Made by a program: the position numbers and the translations under genes
The notes under the pieces: generated by a model
Database searches by the model: none
What the model was told of the DNA's origin: nothing
The model's input: only the letters and a program-made list of their open reading frames with translations
Shown here: positions 20,880 to 33,899 of the stretch, one piece after another
Numbering within the stretch: the first letter of the stretch is position 1
How the letters are laid out: every line of letters begins with the position of its first letter
Source of the DNA: Puccinia triticina
Taxonomy: Eukaryota; Basidiomycota; Pucciniomycetes; Pucciniales; Pucciniaceae
DNA: 64,000 nucleotides
Direction: 5' to 3'
Assembly (NCBI RefSeq): GCF_026914185.1
Contig: NC_070561.1
Location: 6,944,001-7,008,000, forward strand

Positions 20880-22100
20880 AAATTCCAAAAAACAAGCCAT
20901 CAGGTTGAAATCACTTGTAAATTTTGCCAATAGGTCACAGTGATGAGATTGCTTGCGGGGGCAGAACCATCACACCCCTTTCACATGCCTCAAAGCCCCT
21001 TGAGAATATACAAAAAAAAAACTGGTTTCTTGAAACACACATACAAACCTCAATAGTGTCACCTTTGACACAGTTTTTTTAGGAATGATAGGAAGGAAGG
21101 TACGACCCAATTCCCCATTTTTTATTCTTTTATAAGATGCTCCCTTGTAGACGCTACAGGATTTTGAAGTCAAAATACAATAAGATATCACAAAAAAAAA
21201 CCGTTGTTCTCAGGCCACGACCCCAACTTTACACGCAAGCCTCTCCTTTGGAGACGCTTCGCGCCTCCTCGGAGAGGCTTATTTAAGCTCAGGAGTACAG
21301 AGGGTCAAAATTGGAGTGCAGAATTTGTCACTCCAAAGAAATTGGAGTGCAAGAATGCTGCACTTCAACTTCTTTGGAGTGCATAAATGGTGCATTCCAA
21401 ATTTTTGAGTTCAGACTTCCTTAGTTTCCCCATTATAGTTTGAACCTACTTTGGACCTCCCGCAGTCATTGGCCACCCTTCTTTGAATTTGCAAATAAGC
21501 TGGTCCCCCTTATAAACCATGTAACAAGTCTGGTCAAAGCTCCCAGAAACAGAAAGTTTTGTAAAACAAGTTAAAAAACCACGCAGTGCTTGTGAGGCAT
21601 TAAAATAATCCGTCGGCGTGGCTTGTTTGAGACACGCTGCTGCTTCCAGGATCAGAACATGCTGCGGGACAAGTCGACATATCTTGTGTATGAAACTTAT
21701 CTATTGACTTGGTCAGGACTGAACACCCTTTCCTGCTTCCAAAACATTGCAGTCACCACTAGCCATCTTTTCAATCATTTTACGGGACCACTGACTTGTA
21801 GAAATGAAAAAATCAATGGCTTTCAATTTTCTCAGACCAATAATCCAAGGTTATTTGGTCTGCAAGTCGTTAGTAACATTATCCGCACAAGCACTGAGTC
21901 CCACGGGGAAGGCTGTTGCAATTGCAAGGTTAGGTGATAAAATAAAGGAATTACACACCTATCTTAGGCTGGAATCTTGCTGAATTATTCATGAGGAATG
22001 CTTATATTTACACAGATCAAGCAACATATCGGTCCAAAACTCAACTCATCATAGGATTCATCGCAGAGGCGTTGTGAATCCCAAAAACGAGGAAGATATA
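20880..22100. other. gene-free tract with a hairpin and TGGAGTG motifs
   Basis: Contains a 44-nt near-palindrome at 21237-21280 and several TTGGAGTGCA motifs between 21310 and 21405 that resemble the MULE-like elements near 59300-63200. A frame at 21623-21937 has no recognisable domain. No gene is supported. Confidence 0.4.
21237..21280. repeat. 44-nt hairpin, copy 1 of 2
   Basis: AAGCCTCTCC ... GGAGAGGCTT, with a central GACGCTTCGCGCC. The same 44-nt sequence with only two or so changes is at 60730-60773, with unrelated flanks. It could be a small palindromic element or the terminus of a larger one. Confidence 0.7.
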
Positions 22101-22222
22101 CACCATGAAATTGACTTCCTGGGTGATTATTTTCATTGTGGCCTCTGAAACCAAGTGCCTCAAACTAAGCCCACAAACCACAAGAGTAAGATGCATGGAT
22201 ACTGACACCACAATCCCTGACC

Positions 22223-24658
22223 ATGGATATAGGCTTTTGGGCAGATGACTTGCCTGAGGAGAGAAGCTTTGAGATGGTAACTTTATCAGCAGATCCAGGA
22301 AAGTCACCCAAAAGAAAAATAGATTATCAATGTGATCCCTATCATCTAAACAAAAAGATTAAAGGGAATCAGGCGTACTCTGGCACAAGTGGTGTGGAAA
22401 AGGATGAAAAGAGTGCTGATCAAGATTGGTTAACCTTGAGCTTGAGTCCAAGTCCGAATAAATTTTTTTGCTAGTTTTTACTCTAATTTTATTCCAAGAT
22501 TTCTTCTTAATGTTTTCTATTGTGATTAAATTTTATATTATGTGCAGGTACAAATCTACCTACTAAAACCAATTTTCAAACCCACAGTATGAGCACTATG
22601 TCCAGCAGACAGGAACAGCCAAAATCACTTTTTGAATCCATGAAGGCAGATGTTGCAACCATATCATCACCTGGTCTCTCACAAAATGGATACAGATACA
22701 CAATTGGGAGCTTACAAAGACAAGCGCAATTCAAGCCTCATGGAAAGAATTTATTGGAAAATGATGAGTTGAAAGGAGATAGTGATGCTAATACTTTGAT
22801 CAAGCTTGAGGATAAGGGAAAAAGATGTCAGGAATCAAAAGATGAACCAATTGAAAACCAAAAAGATAATTATTCACCAAAGGATACAGTGATTTTTGAA
22901 AATGTTGAGCCTGAAGTCTGGGCATGGATATACACAATGAAGCTGGACATCTCTGATTCAATTTATTTAGAAATCACAGAGCATAAACAGGAAGAACTTG
23001 CAAGCTTCATCAGGTTGCTTGCTTCATATGTCTATCCACTGATAAAAAATGAAGCATTGTTTGCTATTGAAGAATTGACAGATCCAAAATCATGTAACAG
23101 CTTCAAAGAATTAGCCCATCTTCTCTGGTGTGTAAATGCTGAGTTTCTGAAAAGTCTAAATCCAGGAGATGAGGAATATTACCAAGAACAAATCAATCTA
23201 CATCAACATGTTTTGAATCTTTTTATCCAATCGAGAAACCAAAATTATTATGGAAGTTCAATTACCAGTCTCATTGTCAGAGCACTTTCTGAAAAATATA
23301 CACATCCAACTCATAACATTTCAATACCTGAATACAGTATCTTACTTGCATCAGTCTGTCCAAATCAAATCTTGATTTCTAAAGCTGTTGTTAACATTAT
23401 GGCTTCTTACTATAAGCCATTGCATCATCTCATTGTTCCTGAATGTCAGAAGTTCAAAATAACCCAGTGGAAATTCCTGTTCAATAATAAAGATGAGAAT
23501 TTCCTAACCTGGTTAATAAAACTACAATATTGGCATGTACGGCGCTACTCATACCAAATACCTTTGAGAATATTCCAAAATAAAATCAAGAAAATCAATT
23601 TCTTCCCATGGAATAAAGAATGGAATCAAGAATTGCTAGAAAATGAGATTGATGACCCACATTTTCCAATTGATTTTGCAAAACGAAAAGGTAATTACAT
23701 TGAAAAAATGGTGAAGAAAATTCCAATAGAGGAAAATAAAACTGATCAAGATCTTGGAAACCCAAGAAATTTTTTTGATATCAAAATTCACAGTAAGCTT
23801 TCTGGAAACTTTGATGAAAGCAGCTGGCAGATCATTTCAAAATTTGGTATCCATTATGAAAAACACATCAAACTGTCAGATTTGAGAATAGATCAAACAA
23901 TCATATCAAAACTAACTGACTGGAGACATTCAGAGACAAAAAGAATAAAAACTGCAAAAAGCTCATATCCTAGATGGATGTTCTTGCACTGGTACCATCA
24001 TGAAATAAAAAACCTCCTTGATAAAATTTGGAAGATCAATTCTAGATTGATGTACAGCTTGGGATACCATGCAAATGATGATGTGTTTTTGGATGAGCAA
24101 ACTGGCCTTCAAAATGAGTTTTATCATCTTCTAACTTGCTCAGACAACTACCAGACAAATACATTTTACCCTGCTGGTCCTGATTATATGACACATAATC
24201 CCACTCAAAAGATGATCCTAGAAGCATTGAACTTTGATGTCAGGCAAAATGCATCAAAGAAGCTCACCATGATTACAAAGGCTGCAGTGGAAGTCATGCT
24301 ATCTTACTACTCAAAATGCAATCCAGCAAAATTTCTTGAGGTTTTCTTGAACCAACAAATTTTCATTTCATGCTTGATACGAATTGCAAACAGGACTGAA
24401 CTGAGTAGGTATCACCAGAAATTCATGCTGAAAGATTTTCCAAAGATGAATCAAATGAGAATATTTCCATGGAGATCATATTTCCTCAAAAGATATGAAC
24501 ATCTCAAACTACTTCAAGACAAAATTCAATCTCACTCAGCTAGTTTTCTTTCTTCAAAAGAAGAATGTAAGTTCTTTTTGCTTATTTTTCTCACACCTTT
24601 CTTTTTCACAAATGTTATATTTGGTTTAACATTTTTTTCTTTTGATAATACAAGCTGA
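22223..24658 (+). CDS. protein of unknown function, about 780 residues, two or three exons
   Basis: No domain is recognised. The best model is exon 22223-22451, intron 22452-22547 (donor GTCCGA is unusual, acceptor TGTGCAG good), then exon 22548-24658, giving about 779 residues. It is Lys/Asn/Ile-rich, acidic at the N-terminus with a Lys-Arg cluster (PKRKIDY), and mainly helical-looking in the middle (LASFIRLLASYVYPLIKN). Trp-containing motifs (FFPWNKEW, FPWRSYFLKRYEHL) occur twice, suggesting an internal repeat. A good donor GTAAGT at 24567 suggests another intron: splicing to the acceptor at about 24681 would end the protein at once, whereas reading on gives a hydrophobic tail that stops at 24658. 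An upstream ATG at 22105 encodes a signal-peptide-like stretch (MKLTSWVIIFIVAS) in another frame, so the real first exon may be different. The long open frame argues for selection or a recent copy. Multi-copy proteins of this style are common in rusts (inference). Confidence 0.6.
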
Positions 24659-24794
24659 CTAGAATCTTTTTGATATACAGGAAAAAAAATTAAGAGAAAA
24701 AAAGATCTTTCCAATATCAGTACTTCTTCCACATCCATCACTCTTCTTGTTCTCCTAAAAATTAAAATGTTCTATATCTGTTTATCATAACAAT

Positions 24795-25030
24795 ATTGGC
24801 TACCCGGCACCTGCCAGCAGGCTCTCAGCAGGCACCCGCAAAAACGTAAGAGTACAGGTGCCTATTTTTCAGACATTCTCAGACAGGTACCTGGGTACCG
24901 GGGTCTGATACCCGCCCACACTTGCACATATTGTATGCACTTGAGATATGCCTGTCCGTCAGCTGGGCAAGAGGAATTCCTCTTGCGTAGCAGTTATATT
25001 CTCTTGGCAAGATACCTCTCTTGGTGGCAG
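24795..25030. repeat. GC-rich GGTACC repeat debris
   Basis: Short GCACCYGC and GGTACCTGGGTACC modules resemble the interior of the TAGAGATGGCC MITEs, but neither terminus is visible. Probably an old, degraded copy. Confidence 0.35.
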
Positions 25031-28000
25031 GTATACATAAACAAGCCCGCCAAGAGCTTAGTTCAAACTTTGTGAGCAGGCTACAAAAAAAGTACGACAG
25101 GCTACCACCAAAAACACCCAAGTACTGCTTGAAGATGACTGTGAACGGCCAAAGACTGGTTATTGGCCAAACACCACTTTTAAAGAAAATGAGTTGTCCT
25201 TTTGCCTAAATAGTCGGACCATTATTTGTTGTGTGACATAGTTTCACAATAATGTAACAATTTCTGGCTGTTATTGACATTGTTACTGGGGTGGCCCAAT
25301 ATGAATATTGCACCAAGAATTAGAGAACTTTTTAGTGAGGTGTTTATGATATCAGAGCAGTGTGGTGGTTTATATGGGAACAAGTTGACTGCATTCCCAC
25401 CAGCAATAGCACAGGCAAAAAATGCACACGCAGCGCAGCGTTTTATAGAATCTCCAGCCATGGGTACTTGACTCTGCATTTACCCACCACTTTGAGTCCT
25501 GACACCCTTCCCCCGGTGTGGAGTCCTGGCGCGTACTCAGGGTCAAGACACTAGGAACAAGGCCTCAAGATCATCAAGACCTTCAATACCCGGTGGGCGG
25601 CGCGAGCAACATCCTCAAGATCTTTCCAGGCTCCTGTTCTCATTTCTCTCTCTCTCTTTTCCTTCCTTTCTTTTCCTTTACTTTTCTTTTCTTTTCTTTT
25701 TGTTGGTTGTTTTGTCTTTGATTCCTCTTTCTTTTTATTATTTCTTTACATATGTTTTTTTTTTCTTTTTTATGTTTCTTCCTTGCGCGCGTCGGATGGT
25801 TGAGTTGGTGGTGGGTTTGTTTTGGTTTTGTTTGTTTCCTCGACCTCTGTTGCTGTTTCGTCTCTTTGGTTGTTCTCTTTTTTTTTTTTTCCTCTGCTCA
25901 TCTTAGTTGTAGGGGCGCGGCGGGCACGAGGGCTCGTCGCGCGGCATGTCGCGGGCCTGAATCCAAGTTCAATTGAACTTGGAGGAAGGATCCGCATGGT
26001 ACTCTCTTCCCCCAAGAAAGATATCATCACAGTTTTGAGAGTTTATTGATCCCGGATCGTGTCGATTCATCTCCGTATCCTTTTTGAGTTTTGAGTACCC
26101 GAGCTTCCTGAGTTTATTTCTTTAGAGCACTATCCGAGTTTTCCGACGACCGCGTCGGCTTCCCTCTGATGTTCTTTCCTGAGTTTTCCATCCAACCAAA
26201 CCGCCGAGGGAATTCCATCCACCTCGTTCCTTCTCAAACAAATCCTCCCCCACCGCTATCACACTTTTCGACCCGCATCCGATACTTTTGCAGGACCACC
26301 GACGAGGGCAGCACTCAGCACCTTCCCCTCAACAGACTGCCTCAGGCTCAGACCTGACAGGAGTCCATACCGGGTATACACAAAAAATCAAGCAGCCAAA
26401 GCCTTCCCCATCGGAAAAAGGGTAAACACAGGTACATATAACCACAGACCATTGCCAATTACCAAGGCCTGGAAAGTCCCAGAGCTCCATGATTCATGAG
26501 GAGTGCAGTCCAGGATGAGGGACTTATTTTCTTGTGAATCTTCTAGATACAGTACAGGACCTATTTTCTTCAAGCAGCTAAATAAGCGCTGCCTACCCAG
26601 TGTAAGTGATCAAAGATCTCTTCAGTGGAGTTGTTGGTGACACAAGGGGAGCAGGGCCAAGAGCCTATGTTTCTAGGTCCAACAGTGGGAGGGATTAATT
26701 CCTTGCCATATCAGAGAGAGAAGTTGGTCTGGGTCTCTCAGTGTTATTTCATTTCATAATTCTTTAGGAACCAGGAAGATAGAAGAGAGAGAAAGGAAAA
26801 GCATAACTCACCTTGGGCTCTCTGCCAAGCTAGGTGGGTAGTGAAGAGCTGAGATATCAGGATGTAAGCAGAATAGATGAGAAAATTGCTATATTTTGTA
26901 GGCATCACAAATGTATCATTATGTGCATAGTAACAACTCTGAAAAAAATAAAATGCATGGAGTGTATCTAGTAAACATTTTTCATTGAAGATGCAGACCT
27001 ACATGTCCTTTTTTTGTTCTTAGCCATTATTATCCCACTTTCTTTAATCCACAGAATTCGACTAGACTTCTGGATCTCAGTTTTGGGGTGTTTTATATAC
27101 AAAGTTACAGCAAAAAATAGCTCACACAACAAATAAAGACAGGCAAAAGTTAAATCCCCAAAGGCCCAAAGGCCCTATGGATAACCCTCCAGCTGTGCCG
27201 CAGCAACGAGCAAAAGTGGGCCAGTTGTTAGAGTAGTCCAGGAAGGCCCTAATCAAGTGATTAGTGGGCTCCCAGGGAGGGGTTAGGACAAAACCTGAGC
27301 CCCTGGGGGGACAACCTCATGGGCAATACCTACTTTAAATAAGCAAACACTTGTCCACCGCCACCACCACTGGCTTCCCCCCTGACCATCAATTGTAACC
27401 CTTTCCATGCTAGGCCAGCTGACTTACCACGCAAAACCACTACAGTAACCACAAGCTCTCCAAAGCTTGCAATTCACCACAACAAACACCCTGGCTGTTG
27501 ATCTCTTAGTGAGGCAGTTAGATATGCATATTACCTTTCAACTGTCAAAGACCATTGACTTTCCGCTCTCCTGACCCACTGCATGACTTGTACCAGCCAC
27601 CCAATTGCACATGTTGCTGTCACAACGCCCTGATTGCTAATTTACACAGTGGACGCACTTTTAAGCTTTTTTGCCGGATGACCTTTGGAGTGAGGGTTTC
27701 TTCAAAAAATCCCCAAGGTCGCGCCCCTTGGTTAATTTTTGAGAATTGTTCAAACTTTTTCTGAGTTTTTTTGATAACCTTGAATGCCTTTCAAATGTTT
27801 GAATTTTAAGGTTTTTATCCGGAAGAGATTGGTTTAGAAAGCGGATACGGCTGGATCAAATCTTAAAACTTTGCAGCCAAATATCCTTTGAAAAACCTTT
27901 GAGGTCGCAACCCGCCCTCCAAAGAAATTTTGAATATCTTTAGGAGATTTCTGGAGAGTTGTCCTCAAGGTTGCCCACCAAAGGATATTCAAAAGTGTTT

Positions 28001-28632
28001 TGATAAATATTTGAAGCTGACCCTCAACCTGCACAGTCTGCAGCATGTTCCAGAACATTCCTTTTTTAATCCAACTTGATTGGAACCTTCAATTTCTTGC
28101 ACTCTTCCATCCACTGTTTCCGGCCTCTTCAATCCGTCAAATCACCACTCCCTCCCCAATCAATCACGCCGCCTTGTATCAACATGTAAGTTTTATCTGT
28201 TATGGATCAGCCTGTAGTCTTGTTGATCAACCCTTATGTTTATTGGGGCTGAAAACAATTTGGGCTTCTCCGGATTAGCTGAAACATCACCGTCAACTGG
28301 CCCCAGTTTGAACACTTCTATATATCAAGGTAAGTAATCCTATATGGTCAAAGCCCCCTAATTTTCTGCTGTTTCACTGACACCATCTCAAACCTGGCTT
28401 GCACACAAAAACCTAAATAGATGTTGCAGCCTCATAATGGTGGGCAAGTTGGATGAGATCAACTCAAGAGCAAATATTACCCATTGGGGACCAATCAGAC
28501 ATCACCACCTTCCCGGCAATCATCAATGCGCAGCGCCGCGAGCAGGTTGATGTTGACTAGTCTGATGACCTCCCTGATCATCTCTCTCCCTTGCTCCCCC
28601 CTATCTCTCCACTTCTTTCACATATTAAACAA
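25030..28632. other. gene-poor tract with a strong pyrimidine strand bias at 25640-25900
   Basis: The plus strand from about 25640 to 25900 is almost wholly C and T, with long T runs. It is followed by a GC-richer stretch to 26360 that resembles a promoter plus a short exon (a 62-codon frame at 26169), but no domain is recognisable. 26360-28632 contains no supported gene. A weak repetition of CCTTTGA(G/A)GTCGC-type words occurs at about 27670-27960. Confidence 0.35.
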
Positions 28633-28636
28633 CTAG

Positions 28637-30958
28637 AGTCCACGGCGGCTCCGCCGCTGCGATGTCAAGGGCCACATTAAAGCGCACACCCTCACAACAA
28701 GGACAAACAAGCACCCCAGCCAATCAGGCAAAACTAACAACAGTAATTTTCCTTGCCTCAAGCCAATCCCATGAAAACTCCTCATCATTTCAATAAGACT
28801 GTGACCTTTTGAAGTCACCACATGCTCCTGGTTTACCAACAACAAAAGCAAATGCTCAGGCATTGCGAGGGCTCCACATCAGACCAGACTACGCTGACTG
28901 ATGTCGGGTCACACTCCAGGGCTAACCAGTTTTATATAACAGGTTTGTTCTCCAAATGCAAATGTGCAACAGATAATAATTACTTAAGTAGAATTTCACA
29001 CTCACGAGTAAGACTTTCACCAGAAGCCAAGCGGAAATCATAACAGTACAACGCAGGCTTTTACGGATGGAAGGACCCACTTCACATACCAAATAAAAGT
29101 CCATAAGCTCACACCTCAGCTTATCCAACAAAATGACGCAGAAACACCAAACACTAAGCTTCATCAGACACATATTTGCCACAATTACCAAGGTCAATTA
29201 AGGCAATCTAAATCCTAAATATCAATAGAAGCTGACTCAACCCAGCCCGACGTCACCTAAATAGAACAAGTCCCAACTATAAGTTCAGCATGCAAGTGTT
29301 GCTAACCAAATTAACTTACATGTATTACAGGTTGACCTGTGACAAGATTGCTGCCGTTCAGACGGCCGGTAAACCACTCTCAACGGCTGACCACATCATC
29401 TCCCAAGTATATGTCAGGACACGCCGATAGCCTTATAATGAACTTTGTGGTCAACTCAGTCCAAGGGTCCTAACTCATTCACCATCATTAAGTCAAATAA
29501 AACAAAATTGAAGAAAAAGATCAATTACTCTCACCTCCATTACATGGGCCAATATTAACCATTAAGTATACTCTCCATCCAAACCTTACTCAAATTGCCA
29601 GATGTTGACAATTGTTCCCACTGCGTTTACAATCAGAGCTGACGGAGGCCTAGCAGGACTCAGCAATAACCTCAACGCCAATACTGCTGTGTAGAACCTC
29701 AACTCGACAACGGAGCTCGTATCCGACCTTACAATAGATCCCCGCATCGAATAGGTGTATCCAACGGTGAGGTTTCTTCCTTCAAAAATGTTTGACCGCA
29801 AGTTAACCCAAAATACACGTTGACCTTCCGTATCTTGCCCGTTACAAGCAAGCCAGCTTCCAAGTAGATTAGTCTTGGCTATACCGTGGTTATCATCTTC
29901 CTCCAAAGCCTCCAAACAAATGATCAAGAATAGGTTAACGGCGAATTAACCGCACTAACAGGTAAGCAACTCACGTCGCCTGTAATCACCACCTGCCCTC
30001 TGAAACATAACCTATCGCAAATGGGACCTTGAGCTGTCGTCAGCGCAACGCAAAGATTGTTTTGTGACATATTTGTTCTATTTGAGTGATTTTCCTGGGC
30101 GTCGAAGCGAAGTCAAAAGTTTATTGTCTTATGTCGGCTAAATGAAGTTTGGGAGCAGTTGAGCGTCAAAATAGCAGTGAATACCTCAGGCTTTATACAT
30201 GAATTGACCAGCTAGTCGAAAGAAACGCCTAGGCAAAGTGTGATACATCGCCGTAGCAGCGGAACTTGCCAAGGCGGTGTAGGTTACGCCAGACTTGACC
30301 CTTAGAGTGGTCGTTGGCTACGCGTGTTTGGTTCAAACACAAGGATCTTCTCTTTGACAACCGTTGCACAAGTAAACCTTGAGTTGTAGCCTCAACCGCA
30401 AGTTAGGTAACCACTCTGCGACAGCGATCCCAATCTCAAAGCCATAGGCGCCCTCATCATCCTCGCCTTCATGCCACGGGTATCAGTTTGTTCAGTAAAC
30501 ACACAACCGACGGTTACACAAATATGAACTTTACTCAAACAAATCAAACAATGCGTGAATGTGATCCGTAGATTAGGGCTAACTCCTGTCATGCGAGTAA
30601 GACTAAGCTTCAATTTTTTCCACCTTGTTAAGACATCTGCTTTATCCATAGATTTAGCTTAAATGTAACATGAAATTATGCATGATTCGTGTATTATCAG
30701 CTCAACACAAGCAAGCTTCAAGTATACCTAAACAAAAATGATACTCATTATGAGACAACAACCGAGATTAGGGATTGATTTATTCCAATGAGCCATCTTG
30801 TTGAGCCATCATGTCATGCAAGCGTTCAGCGTCACTATTGACTATGGGATATCTTCAAATGTATTGCAGAGTTAGTTAATATTTGCACACAAATCAGTAG
30901 GAAAATGAACAAATACCTTGAAGGAAGGTGTTTAAAAATTGACTTATGTACCACATTT
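28637..30958. other. unclassified interior of Helitron 3
   Basis: No gene is firmly supported. On the minus strand a 113-codon frame at 29927-29586 and an 85-codon frame at 30649-30392 have protein-like composition and could be exons of another captured gene, but no domain is recognised. Confidence 0.3.
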
Positions 30959-31910
30959 GTCAGCCTGTAGGTAACTAACCGTGTCTGAGAGGGTTGTTAC
31001 TAGCAAGATGATAGTGTAATATGCCAAGGATGGGCCAATGGGTTCGTGGTAAGACCTGTAAAAGTTTTCACTCTATCAGTAATCTTGACTGAGAGGCTTG
31101 CTCAATTAAGGCGCATCCAGATCAACACAGGGTGTTAATAGGCATCCAAGGAATAACTCAACTTGGGTTCGTGGTTTTACCTACAGAAAGGTAAGGGTAA
31201 TCAAGAGTTGAGAGTATTCCTGAATTGAATGATGGGTGAGAATGAAAGCACTGTTTAACTATAGTATGGGTTAAACTTTGCTGTAAATATATTCTGAGGG
31301 ATAAACAGTCCTGGGGGGCGTGTTTATATAGAGGGGAAAAGAGCAGGAGGGAATATGATGCGCTTGGAGGCGCTTCAGGACCAGGGGGGGACTGGAAGCG
31401 CTCAAGGGAAGCAGATCCTCATGAGGATCAACATTGGAAATGATCAGGGCAGTGTAATGATCAGTACTGATCCTGGATCAGTAGCTGTGCACACTAGCTG
31501 ATCATAACCAATCATTGATTCCATTCAGTGCTCTTTGAATTGGATTACATCATGTATTGTTTATGTATTTATATCATAACCAATATTTTATGTAAATAGG
31601 AACTGAGGCGTAACAGGGGATAAATGAGTGATACTTGTCTTGGGGTATTTCACGTGTACAGTAATATTACAATGTATTGTAACCTTACTGTTTGCGCGTA
31701 AGTTAGCTCTTATAACAACAGTACATTATGGTAACTGTATTTAACTATGGTTATCTGTAATGTGATGTATAACAAGAGTACATTCTTAAGCCTGTATCTA
31801 ATGATATACATATGTAATAAAGGTGTAAAAGGAATGTACTATGAATAATGTGAACAATTGCAGGTACTTGGTACGTGTAAGGTACTGTGACATGTACTCT
31901 GTGGCTGACA
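30959..31910 (-). repeat. Gypsy LTR (3' LTR of the truncated element)
   Basis: Starts TGTCAGCC and ends GGCTGACA, 952 bp, and matches the solo LTR at 40972-41924 in reverse orientation at high identity by eye. It lies immediately downstream of the minus-strand integrase, so it is the 3' LTR. A TATA-like TTTATATAGAGG is near 31323 in plus-strand view. Confidence 0.9.
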
Positions 31911-31942
31911 CTTCCTCCCTCCAAAAAAGGCTGATCAAAGAA

Positions 31943-33580
31943 TTAAAGATTTCTTTTATCAGCTCTGTATTGTCTAAGGACTTTTTCAGAGTCTGCAATT
32001 TGGTCAGTAGTGAGCCATTCATCTTCTTTAGAACCACTGTATCTAACTAGATATTTTTTAATGTTCACATTGTTTTTTCTGATTTTTCTGTGTTGCAGAA
32101 CCTTCTTGATTTTCACAACTTCTTTCTCTAGTCTTGGAATTACAACTTTAATATTGTCTTTCCTCAAAGGGAAATTTTCATTGTTACTAGGTACGTAAGG
32201 TTTGATTAAGCTAACAGGAAAAGTAGGATGTTTTCTTTCTAATTCACCTGTCAGTATAAATTCAACAGCATTCATTCCGTGTAAGGCTTTGATAACAAAT
32301 TGTCCTACAAATGAGTCTCTCAATTTTCTAGGGCCAGTAAGGTTGGTAAAGTTAAATGTAGAAATAAGAACTTCTTCTCCAACTTTGAACTGGTGAGGTT
32401 TATGAGTCTTGTCCCATCTAGTCTTATTGTATTCAAAAGATTTTTTAATACATTCTGCGGCGTAATTAGCTGTCTTAGTCATCATTTGATGGAAGTCTGC
32501 TGCATTAGGATGTATTGTTACAAATTTAGATAAAACTAAGTCTCTGGGGAACCATGGAATCCATCCTCTTTCCAATTCAAAAGGCGTAATATTTGTAGAG
32601 CTATGTTTGCCGGAATTGTAGGCAAACTCAAGGGCTGGTAAGAGTGAGCACCAATCATGAGTATAATTATCTTTGTCCTTAAATTCCAATCCATAGGCAC
32701 AATATCTTCTGATCATATCTTCAAGAGTTTGAATCATCCTTTCAGCCAATCCATCAGTCTGTGGGTGGTAAGCTGTGGAGAAATTTAATTGTGTACCACA
32801 TCGATCATAAAGTCCTCTCCAGAATTCTGACGTAAATTTAGGATCTCTGTCTGTAATGATGTATCTTGGGCATCCTACATCAGCAATTATCTTTTGCCAA
32901 AACAACATAGCTATATCAAAGGCTGTATTCTCTTTATGACATGGAAGGAATTTGGTTCTTTTGGAAAATCTGTCTACTACCACTAGTCCTGAATTATAGT
33001 TATCTTGTCCTGCAGGAGGTAATCCTGTAACAAAATCCATATTAATGACAGACCATCTTTCAGTAGGTTCTTCAATTTCCTGTAATAGTCCATATCTCTT
33101 TCCTGTAGCTTTGTTGGCTTTTTGGCACTTTTCACAAGATTCACAGTAGTCCTTGGTTTCATTCTTAAAGTTTGGCCACCATGCAATGTGCTTTACTCTC
33201 TCTGTAGTGCGCTCTACAGAGAAATGCCCAGCAGTGATATTATCATGGCATTCTCTAAGAAAAAAATTGATATGTTCTCTTTGCACCAGTACTACCACAC
33301 TAGTATGTTTGGTTCTATGGTAAAGTGATTCATCAAGAATGGAAAATCTGTCTTCTTTAAATGCTGTAGCCCAGGGTTCTTCTAGTGAGTTAATTAAATC
33401 CATATTCTTATACTTACTCTGTAGTATTTCCTTAATGGTAGAAGTATTCTTATTGGTATCATAAGATTTTCTGATTTCATCCCAGAATTCTTCTTCCATT
33501 TCACATACATGTAATCCAAGAATATCATAATTTTCTGAAGGAGCATCATATGCAGGATTATCTTCATCATTCGATCCGTA
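31943..33580 (-). pseudogene. Gypsy (chromovirus) integrase with chromodomain, 5'-truncated polyprotein
   Basis: The integrase inserts retrotransposon cDNA; the chromodomain is thought to guide it to particular chromatin. In the frame starting with Met at 33499 (518 residues) there is an HHCC zinc-binding region (H85, H92, C119, C122/125), then the DDE core (D155 in NMDFVTG, D217 in ITDRDPKF, E253 in GLAERM), and a C-terminal chromodomain (about 455-510, YLVRYSGSKEDEWL). The same frame continues upstream to at least 33640 before a stop. Gag, protease, reverse transcriptase and RNase H are missing, so only the last third of the polyprotein is present, although the integrase itself is open. It sits inside Helitron 3, either as an insertion later truncated or as captured sequence. 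Confidence 0.9.
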
Positions 33581-33899
33581 CTTGCGAAATGGGTTTTGTG
33601 GGACATACCTGTTGTTGGCTTGAAGAACAAAGGGATTACTTCAAGTCCAGATGTCCGTGGCATTGCAACCATAGACTGGGCTATGCGGATTGAGGCAAAT
33701 GATGGCAAGAAGGTCAACCCGTCATGCGACTGCCAAGGCAAGTGGTGGTAGCGACGGCTCCTTGGTAAAGTAGGCCACACACGTTAGTGTTTGGCTTGGC
33801 GAAGGCAACCTTGATGAAAGGAAGGGCCTGGGACAACTGGCACTGGATAGATGCTTTTGGCGGCGGCTGGTTTGGTCGACTTTGTTACTTGCGGAATCC

